A stretch of 64,000 bases of DNA from Flavobacteriales bacterium (lineage in GTDB: Bacteria > Bacteroidota > Bacteroidia > Flavobacteriales_F > PHOS-HE28), in assembly GCA_016704485.1 (NCBI GenBank), contig JADJAA010000002.1, positions 1,054,001-1,118,000 on the forward strand. Reading direction: 5' to 3'. Every line of letters begins with the position of its first letter. The stretch's first letter is position 1. Below the pieces are notes generated by a model, which was not told the DNA's origin, did not search any database, and worked only from the letters and a program-made list of their open reading frames with translations. The position numbers were made by a program, and so were the translations under genes. Shown in pieces: positions 17,203-26,619 of the stretch.

Positions 17203-18831
17203 TCAACGGAGGACGCTAACAGATCGGCGATCCACAACGTCACCCTCCGGCCCTCGTAATTCGAGGATATACGTACCTGAAGCGAATCGCTCAACATCGA
17301 TCACATGTTGAACATTCCCAGCTCTCCATATCTCATTCTTCACCATTCGGCCAACTTGGTCATACATCCTCAACATGAGATCCCTCCCATAAGGCACAAC
17401 AGCTCTAACAGTAATTTGGGCATATGCCGGTTGTGGGAATATCTCCAAACCTTGTGAACCGGTCACGCCAACTCCTGTTACAAGAAAAAGAACACTGTCA
17501 GATAAAAAATCACATGCTCCATTGAAATTCGTGAGCACGGAATAATACCCTTGTATGATCGGTGTGTGATCCTGTGAAGTTGCTCCTGGTAAGGTATCAC
17601 CGGAAAGTAGCCATTGGAACGTATCTCCTGCAGATGCGTGCAGCACACCACCACTTAAGGATACTTCCGGAGGATCCATGGGACATAGGTCCGCCACTTT
17701 GAATAGTTTGGCATCCAGCAGGTTTGTTACGAAAAGCTCACCAGTTGCACTTTCTCCGAAAGAGGATATACCCTGTACGCCGGTTGATGCACCAAGCGCG
17801 TCAACGAATCCTTGATCTCCGTCCGGAGTGAGCATTCGCAACTCACCTGAGCAGAAATCCGAATAGAAATATCTTCCGATGAGTTTAGGATATTGCTCAC
17901 CACGATAGACCTTACCACCGATCACGGCGCAAGCTGTCCCGCCCAGAATACTGTGTGGCATGGTCAGAACCGGAGGAACCTTGTATTCCGTAGAGTCACA
18001 AGTCGTAGTGTTGAATGGCATATTTCCTTCATAGCAACGCCATCCGAAATTGGGAGCACCAGTGGAATCAGCAGGCCAAAGGTCTATTTCTTCATAACTC
18101 TCTTGACCGACATCTCCGATCCATATGTCGCCATTCGCACGATCGATCCCGATCCGATAAGGGTTTCGAAGACCGTATGCAAAGATCTCTTGCAGCGTAT
18201 CCGGGCCGGCACCATAGAATGGGTTATCCGTCGGTATGGAATATGTACTATCGGGTTCCGGCTTTATCCGCAAAAGCTTTCCAAAGGGCACACTCAGATC
18301 CTGGCCTCTGTTCGCAGGGTCTGCAGCCCACCCTCCATCACCAACTGCCACATAAAGCATACTATCCAGGCCGAAGGAAATATCACCTGCTTGGTGGATC
18401 GCCGAATGATGCGGTCTACTGAACAGAACAACTTCGCTGGTATCGATCGCAACATTGGGGTCTGCGCTAACAGAAAATCGGGAAAGCGTATTTATCCCAT
18501 ATTGCCCACCGGTGTGCATATAGTTCACATAGAAATAGCCATTGTTCGCATAATCAGGATCGAATGCAAGGCCTAGCATTCCTCGTTCACCACCGTTGAT
18601 CACTTGCGAAGAAATGTTCAAGAAGGATTGCGACAGGACGGTCATACTATCCGTAACAACGAAGATCGCCCCCCATTGACTAACGGCGAACAATCGATCA
18701 TCACCACAATTGGTAACGCCCACGATCTGTCCGATCCCATTTGCCCAAGGCACAAGATCCAACTTAACGGGTCCCTGAGCACTAGCGCTCAAAAGGGAGA
18801 ACGACAAGACCAATACCGCAAGATTTCTCAA
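17203..18831 (-). CDS. Secreted PQQ-type sugar dehydrogenase-like beta-propeller with T9SS sorting domain
   Basis: The protein has 542 residues. After a signal peptide (ending near LLSASAQG) comes a glucose/sorbosone dehydrogenase-type propeller: GGERGMLGLAFDPDYANNGYFYVNY, LSRFSVSADPN, FGKLLRIKPEPDSTYSIPTDNPF and FAYGLRNPYRIGIDRANGDIWIGDVGQESYEEID are all family blocks. About 60 residues resembling a PKD/Ig-like 'DTFQWLLSGDTLPGATS' module follow, and then a T9SS type A domain (EIFPQPAYAQITVRAV ... GTYILELRG). It is likely to oxidise an extracellular sugar, but cofactor and substrate are unproven. It converges on xerD with a gap of 5 bases. Confidence 0.88.
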   Translation of the reverse strand: MRNLAVLVLSFSLLSASAQGPVKLDLVPWANGIGQIVGVTNCGDDRLFAVSQWGAIFVVTDSMTVLSQSFLNISSQVINGGERGMLGLAFDPDYANNGYFYVNYMHTGGQYGINTLSRFSVSADPNVAIDTSEVVLFSRPHHSAIHQAGDISFGLDSMLYVAVGDGGWAADPANRGQDLSVPFGKLLRIKPEPDSTYSIPTDNPFYGAGPDTLQEIFAYGLRNPYRIGIDRANGDIWIGDVGQESYEEIDLWPADSTGAPNFGWRCYEGNMPFNTTTCDSTEYKVPPVLTMPHSILGGTACAVIGGKVYRGEQYPKLIGRYFYSDFCSGELRMLTPDGDQGFVDALGASTGVQGISSFGESATGELFVTNLLDAKLFKVADLCPMDPPEVSLSGGVLHASAGDTFQWLLSGDTLPGATSQDHTPIIQGYYSVLTNFNGACDFLSDSVLFLVTGVGVTGSQGLEIFPQPAYAQITVRAVVPYGRDLMLRMYDQVGRMVKNEIWRAGNVQHVIDVERFASGTYILELRGPEGDVVDRRSVSVLR

Positions 18832-18907
18832 AACAGCGCGAATTTACCACAATCACGCAAGGAAGCAGCTAAAGGTTTCGATCAATTTGTTAACGATCTC
18901 TGGTCCT

Positions 18908-19645
18908 TCAGGGCAACTGCACCACCCTTCGTGGGCCACTGTACACGCCTGGAGCAGCATTTTCTCCTACTGGTCTTCCAAGAACGTCGTAATAGACCCC
19001 AGAGGTGTTCAGTACTCTTTGGTGCTCTTCAATACCCGTAATACTACCGTTGCATGGCGAAGCCACGATCCGGACCTCATCCACTTGCCATGGCTCAAGG
19101 CCACCTTGGTATGGCTGTACCATGAGTTGAAAAGCACCGTACATCGCATTTGGCTCAACAGCGACACATCCTAGGTTAAGTATGACCGTTCGGGACCAAT
19201 TCGAGGTTATCTCCACATCAGCAGCTTCCTCCAACGGAGCGGCAGGGTTCCGGCTATATTTCACTTTAAGTCGCTGTGGACCGTCCGGAGACTTACGGTG
19301 TACAATGATCACACTGTCAATGTTCATGTCGCCTGAAGACAATGTACTGACCTGGCCATAATGATCGGCCAAGGCAAACACTGGCCAGCCGCCAATATAT
19401 ATTGCGTTATCTCCGGAGATCACCGGATGCGGACAAGGCGCATCCGTACCGATCCAGATCATATTCGTACCAAAGAATGAAGGGCTATCGTTCTGCGGCA
19501 TATCACATGCACTACATCCTGTACTACAATTCAGGTTATTCGCACAGGGATTATTCAACCATAAATAATCCAAAGTGAATGATTGTGCGTTGGTGCTCGC
19601 CATTGCGACGATGAGTACGGTGATTGCGAGTAATATGCGCTTCAT
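18908..19645 (-). CDS. Secreted protein of unknown function, possible short T9SS-like C-terminus
   Basis: The protein has about 245 residues from the ATG at 19645 (an in-frame upstream start at 19666 is less likely, as MKRILLAITVLIVAMAS is a normal signal peptide start). The mature N-terminus has a Cys-rich piece (NPCANNLNCSTGCSACD, with CPHP further on). The centre looks like a beta-sandwich that may bind carbohydrate or protein, as in DNINSVIIVHRKSPDGPQ-like strands and NWSRTVILNLGCVAVEP. The last ~30 residues (YYDVLGRPV ... APGVYSGPRRVV) resemble the end of a sorting domain, but they are shorter than normal. I do not recognise a family. Confidence 0.6.
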   Translation of the reverse strand: MKRILLAITVLIVAMASTNAQSFTLDYLWLNNPCANNLNCSTGCSACDMPQNDSPSFFGTNMIWIGTDAPCPHPVISGDNAIYIGGWPVFALADHYGQVSTLSSGDMNIDSVIIVHRKSPDGPQRLKVKYSRNPAAPLEEAADVEITSNWSRTVILNLGCVAVEPNAMYGAFQLMVQPYQGGLEPWQVDEVRIVASPCNGSITGIEEHQRVLNTSGVYYDVLGRPVGENAAPGVYSGPRRVVQLP

Positions 19646-19793
19646 GAAAATGGTTCGTACGGCCATTTTGGGACCGCATGGACCTTCTTACGCATCCATT
19701 CATCTGAAGTTACACTAGTTACGGATCATCTTAATTGACATTTGTCGAATAAGACTTGACATTCGTGGAGCGACACCGGTCAGGACGTTGGAT

Positions 19794-20843
19794 TCAACGG
19801 TCCAATTGCAGCAGCACGCGTATGTGCCAAGCCAACACCTCACCCATGGTCCTCGTGGCTTTAGGTGGCGCAGAACCATGATACTCGGATAACTCCTGTG
19901 ATAACATAGCTATGTGCTGTGGGGTTGACAAGGGCATTTCATCCATTGTGGAGAGCAAATGGTCCATTTGAGCTTGGTCCTGTCGATAGCGTTTTCTCAA
20001 AAGGGCGCGTTCCTCATTCCGGTATTGTTCAGCGGTTTCCTTGCCCAGGATCCTTTGTGCTAGCTCCACATACGGCAAATTCTCCTTGTAGAACTGTGGC
20101 AGGTAGATCCTTGCTCGACCTTCATAATTCTGTTGGTCGAAATCAATACATCGGATCCGGTACTGTACACGATCAATGTCATGGATCACATCCACAACGA
20201 AATTATAGGCACGCATATCGCCAAGGAGCCTTACGAAACAGCGTTCGTTGAACTTCACGAATTCCTTACAGATACGTACCTCGTTGAACATACCACCATA
20301 GCTGGCAGGGTTCTTAATGAAGGTATCACCTGGAACTCCGATAATGTGTTCTTCGACAATGGTATTTCCCGTACACATATAATTGATGTGATTGGGTGAT
20401 AACAGATGCTCCAGCTCCAACCCGTAAATACGACTGGCGTCCGCACGTTTTATGTAGTAGTAGTCATGGTTCTCGTTCAACGCATTCACGATCTTTATCC
20501 GGAATGGTTGAGAATTCCCATAAGCGCAAAAGGAAATGCTCTCTACGATCAGGTGATCGATGCGGCGCCCATCCGAAGTCAGAGCCTGATAGGTCTCTAC
20601 AAGACGTTCGTGAATGTCCTGTACTTCGCCTTGACGCAATAGAACGGTATTCCAGAGAGTTTCATTTCCATTATCATCCAACACGGGTAGCAACCCATCG
20701 TATCGCAACAGATCCTCATACGCAATCGGCAGCTCCAACTCACGATCATGTTGCCGCATGTAGGCACGCAACTTATCGCCGATCGGATAGATCGGCTTGC
20801 GTTGATGCATATGGATAAGATCCTCGGCGTGTGGAGTCTCCAT
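19794..20843 (-). CDS. Divergent protein kinase-fold protein
   Basis: The protein has 349 residues and no signal peptide. Its middle part fits a kinase or aminoglycoside-phosphotransferase fold. YYYIKRADASRIYGLELEHLL (128-148) would hold the ATP-binding Lys132 and the helix-C Glu143, NTIVEEHIIGVPGD would be the hinge, LGDMRAYNFVVDV (207-219) the catalytic loop with Asp209 and Asn213, and IRCIDFDQQ the metal-binding Asp234 of a DFG-like DFD. The first ~90 residues and the last ~100 residues are helical and family-specific. The gene starts 3 bases after the stop of the M1 aminopeptidase gene, so they share a transcript. The substrate is unknown; the fold call is inference from spacing of conserved residues. 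Confidence 0.55.
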   Translation of the reverse strand: METPHAEDLIHMHQRKPIYPIGDKLRAYMRQHDRELELPIAYEDLLRYDGLLPVLDDNGNETLWNTVLLRQGEVQDIHERLVETYQALTSDGRRIDHLIVESISFCAYGNSQPFRIKIVNALNENHDYYYIKRADASRIYGLELEHLLSPNHINYMCTGNTIVEEHIIGVPGDTFIKNPASYGGMFNEVRICKEFVKFNERCFVRLLGDMRAYNFVVDVIHDIDRVQYRIRCIDFDQQNYEGRARIYLPQFYKENLPYVELAQRILGKETAEQYRNEERALLRKRYRQDQAQMDHLLSTMDEMPLSTPQHIAMLSQELSEYHGSAPPKATRTMGEVLAWHIRVLLQLDR

Positions 20844-20846
20844 GTA

Positions 20847-23303
20847 CTACCGGGAAATAATAAATGGAAGCGTACCCAGTTCCACACCCAAGGATGTTAG
20901 CACCTTCAAACTGTACGTACCTTCCGTGATCCCGGATATATCGATCAGCTGCTGAATGGCGTTGCGCATTGGTGCTGTTGTGCGTTGAACGCGTCTACCT
21001 GAAGCATCGTAAATATCCAGGATCAATAGGTGATCACCATCCAATGTTGCCTTCAACGTAACTGAATTATCCGCCGGAACAGGGAATAATTCGAATTGTT
21101 CCTCGTCACGTGCAGCTTCATTCACACTTACGAAACCATTGATCTTACCGAACGTGTATTGCCCTTTCCGCAGGTTGTTCACATTCATGTAACCATTACC
21201 ATTGGTAAGCGAACCGGCCATTACCTCCTGCTCAGGATATACCATCCATTCCGCATTCGGATCGGGACGGTACAACACCGCCATACCTGATTCATCGCCA
21301 TCAACGAGATCGACATCAAATCCGTTCGCAACTCCACCTTGGTAGAACAATCGGCTACTCAACACGGTGCCTTCAGGCCAAAGTCCATCCACATTCCAAT
21401 AATGTGTATTGCTGATCTCGATCACATCGGATGACAACGGCGTTTGATCCGGCCCGGCCCAAATATGTTCGACCCGCACCAGTGTAGAATCCACCACCGT
21501 ATCGTTGTACAATCTGAAATCAACATAGGGCAATGTGGATGCAACGAATTGCCCAGGTCCGAATCGCTCTTCATGATCCAATCGATTCTGGTTAAGTCGT
21601 TGGTGACGGTTCAGTACCACCATGGCCGGCTCGAACGGTGCAACCAAAGAAACGCTCGTAATTGCATCCCCTACCGTTACTTGATCCTCGAACACCTCAC
21701 CTGTAGCAGATATGCACGTAATTTCAAGGGGTACTTGCTGATGGTACGTACTTGTGGCCAAGAGCTTCTGACCAATGGTCACATCCACGTCCCAAGCGCC
21801 ACTAGCAGGTTGTGAAGTGAACTCACGCACTTCGAAGGTAGCATAACCCGGCGCAAAGACCCATGCATCAAAAAATGGATCAAGGTCTTGGCCAGTAACA
21901 GTTTCCAAAGCGACCTTGAATCCATCCGATGTGATCGTGGTGCTGGCGTAATCGGCCTGAATATCACGCATCGCTTGTCTGAAAACGTCATCGCCCAAAT
22001 AACCACGTAAGTTGTGCATTACGGCTGCTCCTTTGTAATAGGTATGCGTGCCATAGATGTATGGATCGGGCATTGGCGATAGCGCTTGGTAACCGCCATC
22101 GTTAACATGCGCTTGCCGCAGTATGAAGGAAAGATTGTCCTTAACAGCCTTTACCAGCGCAGCCTCCCCTCCTACCCATTCCGCAACCAAGTGCCCTGTA
22201 TATTCAGCAGGGCCTTCTTTTAACCACATTTCATTGTGGATGTACGGGGTGATCACATCGCCCCACCAATGATGTCCCAGTTCATGGCTGTATAGGTCGC
22301 GGTTCGCTGAAGCGGTCTGTGTACCCATAAAGTCCGGATAGGCGATGTTGGTCGGTATCTCCAGTGCACCATCCGTGGTATGCACGTATCCCACACGATC
22401 ATATGCATAAGGACCATACCAATATTCACAGGCATCAATTGCCGCAGGCAGATCCCCGAATTTGCTCACCATGGCAGATAGGTTACTTGGCTTTGCTTTC
22501 AATGTAACGGGTATATCACCGTTCGCACCCATGTGGGTGTATGCCTCAACAGCATAATCGCCAACTGCGATCGCGCTGATATGCGTCGTAATATCCTGAG
22601 GTAGGTCGTACGTGCGTATGACAGTATCCCCTCCTAATTGTACCTCATCAACGAAGGTACCCTGACCGTGTAGACGATTCGTGCCCGCGCTTTTTACGTG
22701 GTATGTGTATGTTGCGCGCTCAACGAACGAATCGAAACAGGGATACCACACCTTTCCGAAATTGGGCGGGATCGTCGATAATCCGATACCCAGATTGTAG
22801 ATGTACCCGCTTGCGAAATAGAATCCACCCCAATCAGGATCACGGTGTGGCACTCCATGGTAATACACGGTAAGTGACCGCTCTTCATCCACAGCAGGTG
22901 GTGTATCAAATTGCACATCCAAGAACTGATCGTCATAGGTAAAGGAATGCAGCTCTCCATTCTCCACTACTGAATCAACAACAAGTTCAAAGAGATCGAA
23001 ACGGATGGAATTCACATTGGGCAATAGTGCTTTGAACGTGATCTCCGTCGCAGCAGTGATGGTCAATGCCCAGACCTGCGTAACGTCCAATGTTATATCG
23101 TAATGCAGAATATCGAATGTATCGCTGCGTGCAATGGTCTCATCGATCTGTGTGCGTTGCGCATCGGTCGGTGTTGGATGCGGCGCATTACCGTGCCGGA
23201 AGTAGTGACATCCGTAAGGGTTGGGCTGGGCAAATGCAAAAGTGCAATGCGATACAAAAGCAACGGCTAATAGTGATCTGATCAAATTCAAGGGACCCTT
23301 CAT
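20847..23303 (-). CDS. Secreted M1 family aminopeptidase with T9SS sorting domain
   Basis: The protein has 818 residues. A signal peptide is followed by the M1 N-terminal saddle domain (DILHYDITLDVTQVWALTI). The catalytic domain contains the exopeptidase-type TDGALEIPTN motif in place of GxMEN, and the zinc motif SHELGHHWWGD with the third ligand in MWLKEGPAEY. Next come linker domains, and the final ~75 residues form a T9SS type A domain (ELFPVPADNSVTLKA ... GTYSLKVLTS). The protein would trim peptides at the cell surface. It is the first gene of a pair with the kinase-fold gene. The GALEIP variant could change N-terminal specificity. Confidence 0.9.
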   Translation of the reverse strand: MKGPLNLIRSLLAVAFVSHCTFAFAQPNPYGCHYFRHGNAPHPTPTDAQRTQIDETIARSDTFDILHYDITLDVTQVWALTITAATEITFKALLPNVNSIRFDLFELVVDSVVENGELHSFTYDDQFLDVQFDTPPAVDEERSLTVYYHGVPHRDPDWGGFYFASGYIYNLGIGLSTIPPNFGKVWYPCFDSFVERATYTYHVKSAGTNRLHGQGTFVDEVQLGGDTVIRTYDLPQDITTHISAIAVGDYAVEAYTHMGANGDIPVTLKAKPSNLSAMVSKFGDLPAAIDACEYWYGPYAYDRVGYVHTTDGALEIPTNIAYPDFMGTQTASANRDLYSHELGHHWWGDVITPYIHNEMWLKEGPAEYTGHLVAEWVGGEAALVKAVKDNLSFILRQAHVNDGGYQALSPMPDPYIYGTHTYYKGAAVMHNLRGYLGDDVFRQAMRDIQADYASTTITSDGFKVALETVTGQDLDPFFDAWVFAPGYATFEVREFTSQPASGAWDVDVTIGQKLLATSTYHQQVPLEITCISATGEVFEDQVTVGDAITSVSLVAPFEPAMVVLNRHQRLNQNRLDHEERFGPGQFVASTLPYVDFRLYNDTVVDSTLVRVEHIWAGPDQTPLSSDVIEISNTHYWNVDGLWPEGTVLSSRLFYQGGVANGFDVDLVDGDESGMAVLYRPDPNAEWMVYPEQEVMAGSLTNGNGYMNVNNLRKGQYTFGKINGFVSVNEAARDEEQFELFPVPADNSVTLKATLDGDHLLILDIYDASGRRVQRTTAPMRNAIQQLIDISGITEGTYSLKVLTSLGVELGTLPFIISR

Positions 23304-23527
23304 GATGTGCCGAAGCTACAGCGATCGAATGAATGATACTGCACTACAACCCAGCCTAGGGTTGACATCCAACGTGCCATGGATCGTTACCAAAATGAAT
23401 GAAAGTCACTGAACGCCCATTTTCATTACTCATCGGGTAAGTTCACGATCCACTGTTCACCATACGTGTTCTTCATCGATGAACCCATTCATGGAGCCGC
23501 CTACCTTGCCCGGCATTCGCACCGCGC

Positions 23528-24955
23528 ATGGCACTCAGTCGATTCTGGACATTCATACTACTTCTTAGCATTGGTTACGTGCTGATCATGCTTGGCACCG
23601 GGCGGCAGTATAGCTTAGGCAGTTTGATCAATGGCGTGCAAGGCGAAGCATTAGTGGTCGCGGAACAGGACTCTGCAACGATCCATGGCACCGCTTTATT
23701 GCAAGCGATACGTTCCGCCGGGGATGACGGACTTGTTCGAGGAGACACGCTCTACCATATCAACAAGAGTGGTGTCGTGCAAGCCAGTGTGGGTAAACAA
23801 CAGGCCGATGGCTTGTTCGCAACGTGCCGGAACACCATCATGGACCTTTGGTTGCCGTTGATCGGCTACCTGACTTTTTTCTGCGGTCTGTTGAACTTAT
23901 TGATCGACAGCAATGCCATGGAAAAAGTGGCTCGTTTCCTCTCCCCTGTTTTTCACCGTGTGTTCCCAGAGCTTCGTAAAGACCACCCTGCTTACGGTTT
24001 CATGACGTTGAATTTTGCTGCGAACTTCTTGGGCTTGGATAGTGCTGCAACACCCTTCGGCCTAAAAGCGATGGAGAGCATGCAGGAAGACAATAAGGAC
24101 AAGGACACGGCGACCAATAGCCAGATCATGTTCTTGTGCTTGCATGCGGCAGGGCTCACCTTATTACCGACCAGCATCATCGGATATCGTGCCGCGCAAG
24201 GTGCAGCTAACCCTGCGGACATCATGATCCCCATGATCATTACCTCCTTCGCGGGAACATTGGCGGCGATGTTCCTCGTGGCCGGGAAGCAACGGATCAA
24301 TTTGTGGAACGTTCCTGTTATGGCCACCGTGTTGGGGATCAGCGCGATCGTTGGTGGAGCCATGGCCTACATCGGTTCGTTAGCGGGCGTCGCGAAATTC
24401 CATTTCACCGATAACCTTTCCAATGGCATGTTGCTGGTGATCATTGGCCTGATCGTGGCCTATGCATTCTACAAGGAAAAATTCTTCACGGCGAAAGGCA
24501 CGAACATGTTCGACAGCTTCGTGGAAGGAGCTAAGGAAGGATGGACAACTGGGCTCCGCGTGCTTCCATACATGCTAGCAATGCTCGCGGCGCTGAGCAT
24601 CTTCCGCAACAGTGGTTTGATGGGGATCGTTATGGATGGCCTAACCTACCTAATGGCGAAGGTGGGCGTCGAGAAGGGCGTGATCGATGCAATACCGGTT
24701 GCACTCATGCGCCCGTTCAGTGCTGGTGGCTCACGCGGGTTCATGCTCGACGCCATGAAAACGTACGGCCCTGACAGCATAACCGGGTACCTGAGTTCAC
24801 TCTTCCAAGGAGCTGCCGAAACCACGTTCTACGTTGTGGCATTATACTATGGCAGCGTGAATGTGAAGAATACGCGATACACCATTGGTATAATGTTGTT
24901 GGCCGATCTGGTCTGCGTTATTGCCGGGATCGTGGTCGTACACTTCTATTTTTAA
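23528..24955 (+). CDS. Fused SpmA/SpmB-like (nucleoside-recognition 'Gate' domain) membrane protein
   Basis: The 475-residue integral membrane protein starts with a transmembrane segment and an extracytoplasmic stretch to about residue 105. A first Gate domain follows with FAANFLGLDSAATPFGLKAME (about 150-185), and a second with LRVLPYMLAMLAALSIFRNSG (about 340-360) and ALMRPFSAGGSRGFMLDA (about 390-410). In spore formers these halves are separate SpmA and SpmB; the fused form is common in Bacteroidota, which do not sporulate, and is thought to be a transporter of unknown substrate. No spore genes are nearby, although a SpoIIM gene is found at 37719 with a MoxR cluster. Confidence 0.85.
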   Translation: MALSRFWTFILLLSIGYVLIMLGTGRQYSLGSLINGVQGEALVVAEQDSATIHGTALLQAIRSAGDDGLVRGDTLYHINKSGVVQASVGKQQADGLFATCRNTIMDLWLPLIGYLTFFCGLLNLLIDSNAMEKVARFLSPVFHRVFPELRKDHPAYGFMTLNFAANFLGLDSAATPFGLKAMESMQEDNKDKDTATNSQIMFLCLHAAGLTLLPTSIIGYRAAQGAANPADIMIPMIITSFAGTLAAMFLVAGKQRINLWNVPVMATVLGISAIVGGAMAYIGSLAGVAKFHFTDNLSNGMLLVIIGLIVAYAFYKEKFFTAKGTNMFDSFVEGAKEGWTTGLRVLPYMLAMLAALSIFRNSGLMGIVMDGLTYLMAKVGVEKGVIDAIPVALMRPFSAGGSRGFMLDAMKTYGPDSITGYLSSLFQGAAETTFYVVALYYGSVNVKNTRYTIGIMLLADLVCVIAGIVVVHFYF

Positions 24956-25031
24956 GTGAGACGCATAAGCTTGAAAATTCCAGTCGGGATCTTAAGCTGT
25001 ACTGCGAAAAAACAGCGAACTTCGCGGCCCA

Positions 25032-25628
25032 ATGACAAAAGAACTGAAGATCGCTAAACGCCGATCAGGCATACACGGGAATGGAGTTGTGGCCATTGCA
25101 CCGATCAAGAAAGGTGAACCGATCGTAGAGTACAAAGGCAAGATCATTACGCACGCTGAGGCTGATGAACAGTATTACAGCGATGTTGGCTCTGGCCATA
25201 CATTCCTGTTTACGCTGAATGAGGATTGGATCGTGGATGCGAATGTGAATGGCAACATTGCGCGGTGGATCAACACGGGCTGTGAACCGAACGCGATCGC
25301 CTTCATCCATAGCGAGGACAAAAAGAAACCTGATCCAAAGAAGGACCGCGTGATAATAGAAGCACTCCGTAAGATAGAGACGGGAGAGGAGATCATTTAT
25401 GACTATGGGTTCGATTTCGATGTTCCGTTCACACCGGAACTATTGAAAGCGTGGGAATGCCGCTGTGGGTCGCCGAAATGCACAGGTAGTATGTTGAAGA
25501 ACCCAGGGAAAGAAGCGAAGAAAGACATCTCGACTACGCTCGATGGCCGAAAGAAAAAGAAGAAGAAGAACAAGAAGAAGGACAAGAAGAAGGGCAAGAA
25601 GAGTTCGAAGAAAGAGAAGAAAAAGTAG
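25032..25628 (+). CDS. SET-domain protein lysine methyltransferase with poly-lysine tail
   Basis: The 198-residue protein starts with the SET core (IAKRRSGIHGNGVVAIAPIKKGEPIVEYKGKII). The catalytic part is ARWINTGCEPNAIAF, where the usual NHS is changed to NTG, then GEEIIYDYGFDF and a post-SET Cys cluster in CRCGSPKCTG. Residues 169-198 form a tail with more than 20 lysines (for example KKKKKKNKKKDKKKGKK), encoded by an AAG/AAA-rich stretch at about 25549-25628. The enzyme may methylate a basic protein, with the tail used for nucleic acid or partner binding; the tail itself could also be a substrate. The upstream GAACTTCG lies 7 bases before the ATG. Confidence 0.85.
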   Translation: MTKELKIAKRRSGIHGNGVVAIAPIKKGEPIVEYKGKIITHAEADEQYYSDVGSGHTFLFTLNEDWIVDANVNGNIARWINTGCEPNAIAFIHSEDKKKPDPKKDRVIIEALRKIETGEEIIYDYGFDFDVPFTPELLKAWECRCGSPKCTGSMLKNPGKEAKKDISTTLDGRKKKKKKNKKKDKKKGKKSSKKEKKK

Positions 25629-25757
25629 GGCTCAAGTCACAAGTCACAAGAACAGAAAGTTTGAAGTTGGCTTTATTGAATGTGAGACATTGGACGGGAC
25701 CTCCTATTGAATGGCACACCCTTTGCAACACGTGAACAAAATCTGCAAGAACGTATA

Positions 25758-26405
25758 ATGATCAAGCAAGCAATCCTATTCGCATCACTACTCTTCATCG
25801 GTATTGGGGCTTCTGCACAGGACGACCCGAAGAGCAAGGCCATATTGGACAACCTTATGACCAAGGCCAAGGCATGGACCAGTTATGAGGCCGAGTTCAC
25901 CAGCCAGCTCCAGAATACCAAGGACAAGTTGGATGTGAAGCAAGTGGGGTCCATGAAAGTGAAGGGCAAGAAATTCCGCTTGGTGATGGACAAGAACACC
26001 ATCATTAACGACGGCACCACCATGTACACCTACAACAAGGATGCGAACGAGGTGAACCTTACCGATCCTGCGGATATGGATCAGGAACTGGACCCTACGA
26101 AATTATTCACGCAATATGAGACCGGTTTCAAGAGCCAGTTCGTTGAGGAAAAAGCAGTTGGCGGAGTTACCGTGCAGGTGGTGAAACTGTTCCCATTGGA
26201 TGCTGGGAAAAAACCCTTTCACACCGTGGTCATCACCATAGATAAGACCAAGGCAGAACCGAAAAGCGTTCAGATCTTGTACAAGGATGGTAACGCCGTC
26301 ACCTACACACTGAACAAATTCACGGCAAACAGTGTTACGGATGATGCACTTTTCACCTTTGACAAGACGAAGTTTCCCGGAGTGGAAGTGAACGACATGC
26401 GCTAA
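25758..26405 (+). CDS. LolA-like outer-membrane lipoprotein carrier protein
   Basis: The 215-residue secreted protein has a signal peptide ending at GASAQDD. The LolA-like fold of an unclosed beta barrel is suggested by AWTSYEAEFTSQLQNTKD, KGKKFRLVMDKNTIINDGTTMYTYNKDANEVNL and PADMDQELDPTKLF. The C-terminal part is TYTLNKFTANSVTDDALFTFD with a final FPGVEVNDMR. The ATG at 25758 is preceded by an in-frame stretch back to 25707 that would add a non-signal leader. The protein should carry lipoproteins or lipids over the periplasm to the outer membrane; lolCDE/lolB partners are not in the window. A terminator follows. Confidence 0.82.
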   Translation: MIKQAILFASLLFIGIGASAQDDPKSKAILDNLMTKAKAWTSYEAEFTSQLQNTKDKLDVKQVGSMKVKGKKFRLVMDKNTIINDGTTMYTYNKDANEVNLTDPADMDQELDPTKLFTQYETGFKSQFVEEKAVGGVTVQVVKLFPLDAGKKPFHTVVITIDKTKAEPKSVQILYKDGNAVTYTLNKFTANSVTDDALFTFDKTKFPGVEVNDMR

Positions 26406-26423
26406 AATGATATGAATTGAATC

Positions 26424-26462
26424 CAAAAGGCTTCTGGCGTTGGTCAGGAGCTTTTTGTTTTG
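26424..26462 (+). terminator. Terminator after the LolA-like gene
   Basis: AAAAGGCTTCTG (26425-26436) pairs with CAGGAGCTTTTT (26445-26456) through G-C and G-U pairs with one bulged G, around a 7-8 base loop, followed by a T-rich run. Confidence 0.7.
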
Positions 26463-26619
26463 TAATGGTTCCATTTTCGGGGTAACGGAACGACAAGGCC
26501 AACCGAAGTGCTTACCAGTAAGGGCTGTAGCGTGCCGACCCACGTTCTTCCTCCCGGCACCGATCTCACTTGATTCCACACTATCTTTCCCGCACTTACA
26601 ATATCGACCCGTAGTGGCA

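Noticed and set aside
17893..18576. 228-residue plus-strand open frame inside the sugar dehydrogenase gene
   Set aside because: Shadow of a well-supported minus-strand gene with T9SS and propeller motifs; translation is low-complexity in character.
23528..24955. Evidence for sporulation (SpmAB fusion, SpoIIM)
   Set aside because: Both families are common in non-sporulating Bacteroidota, and no spore-specific genes occur.
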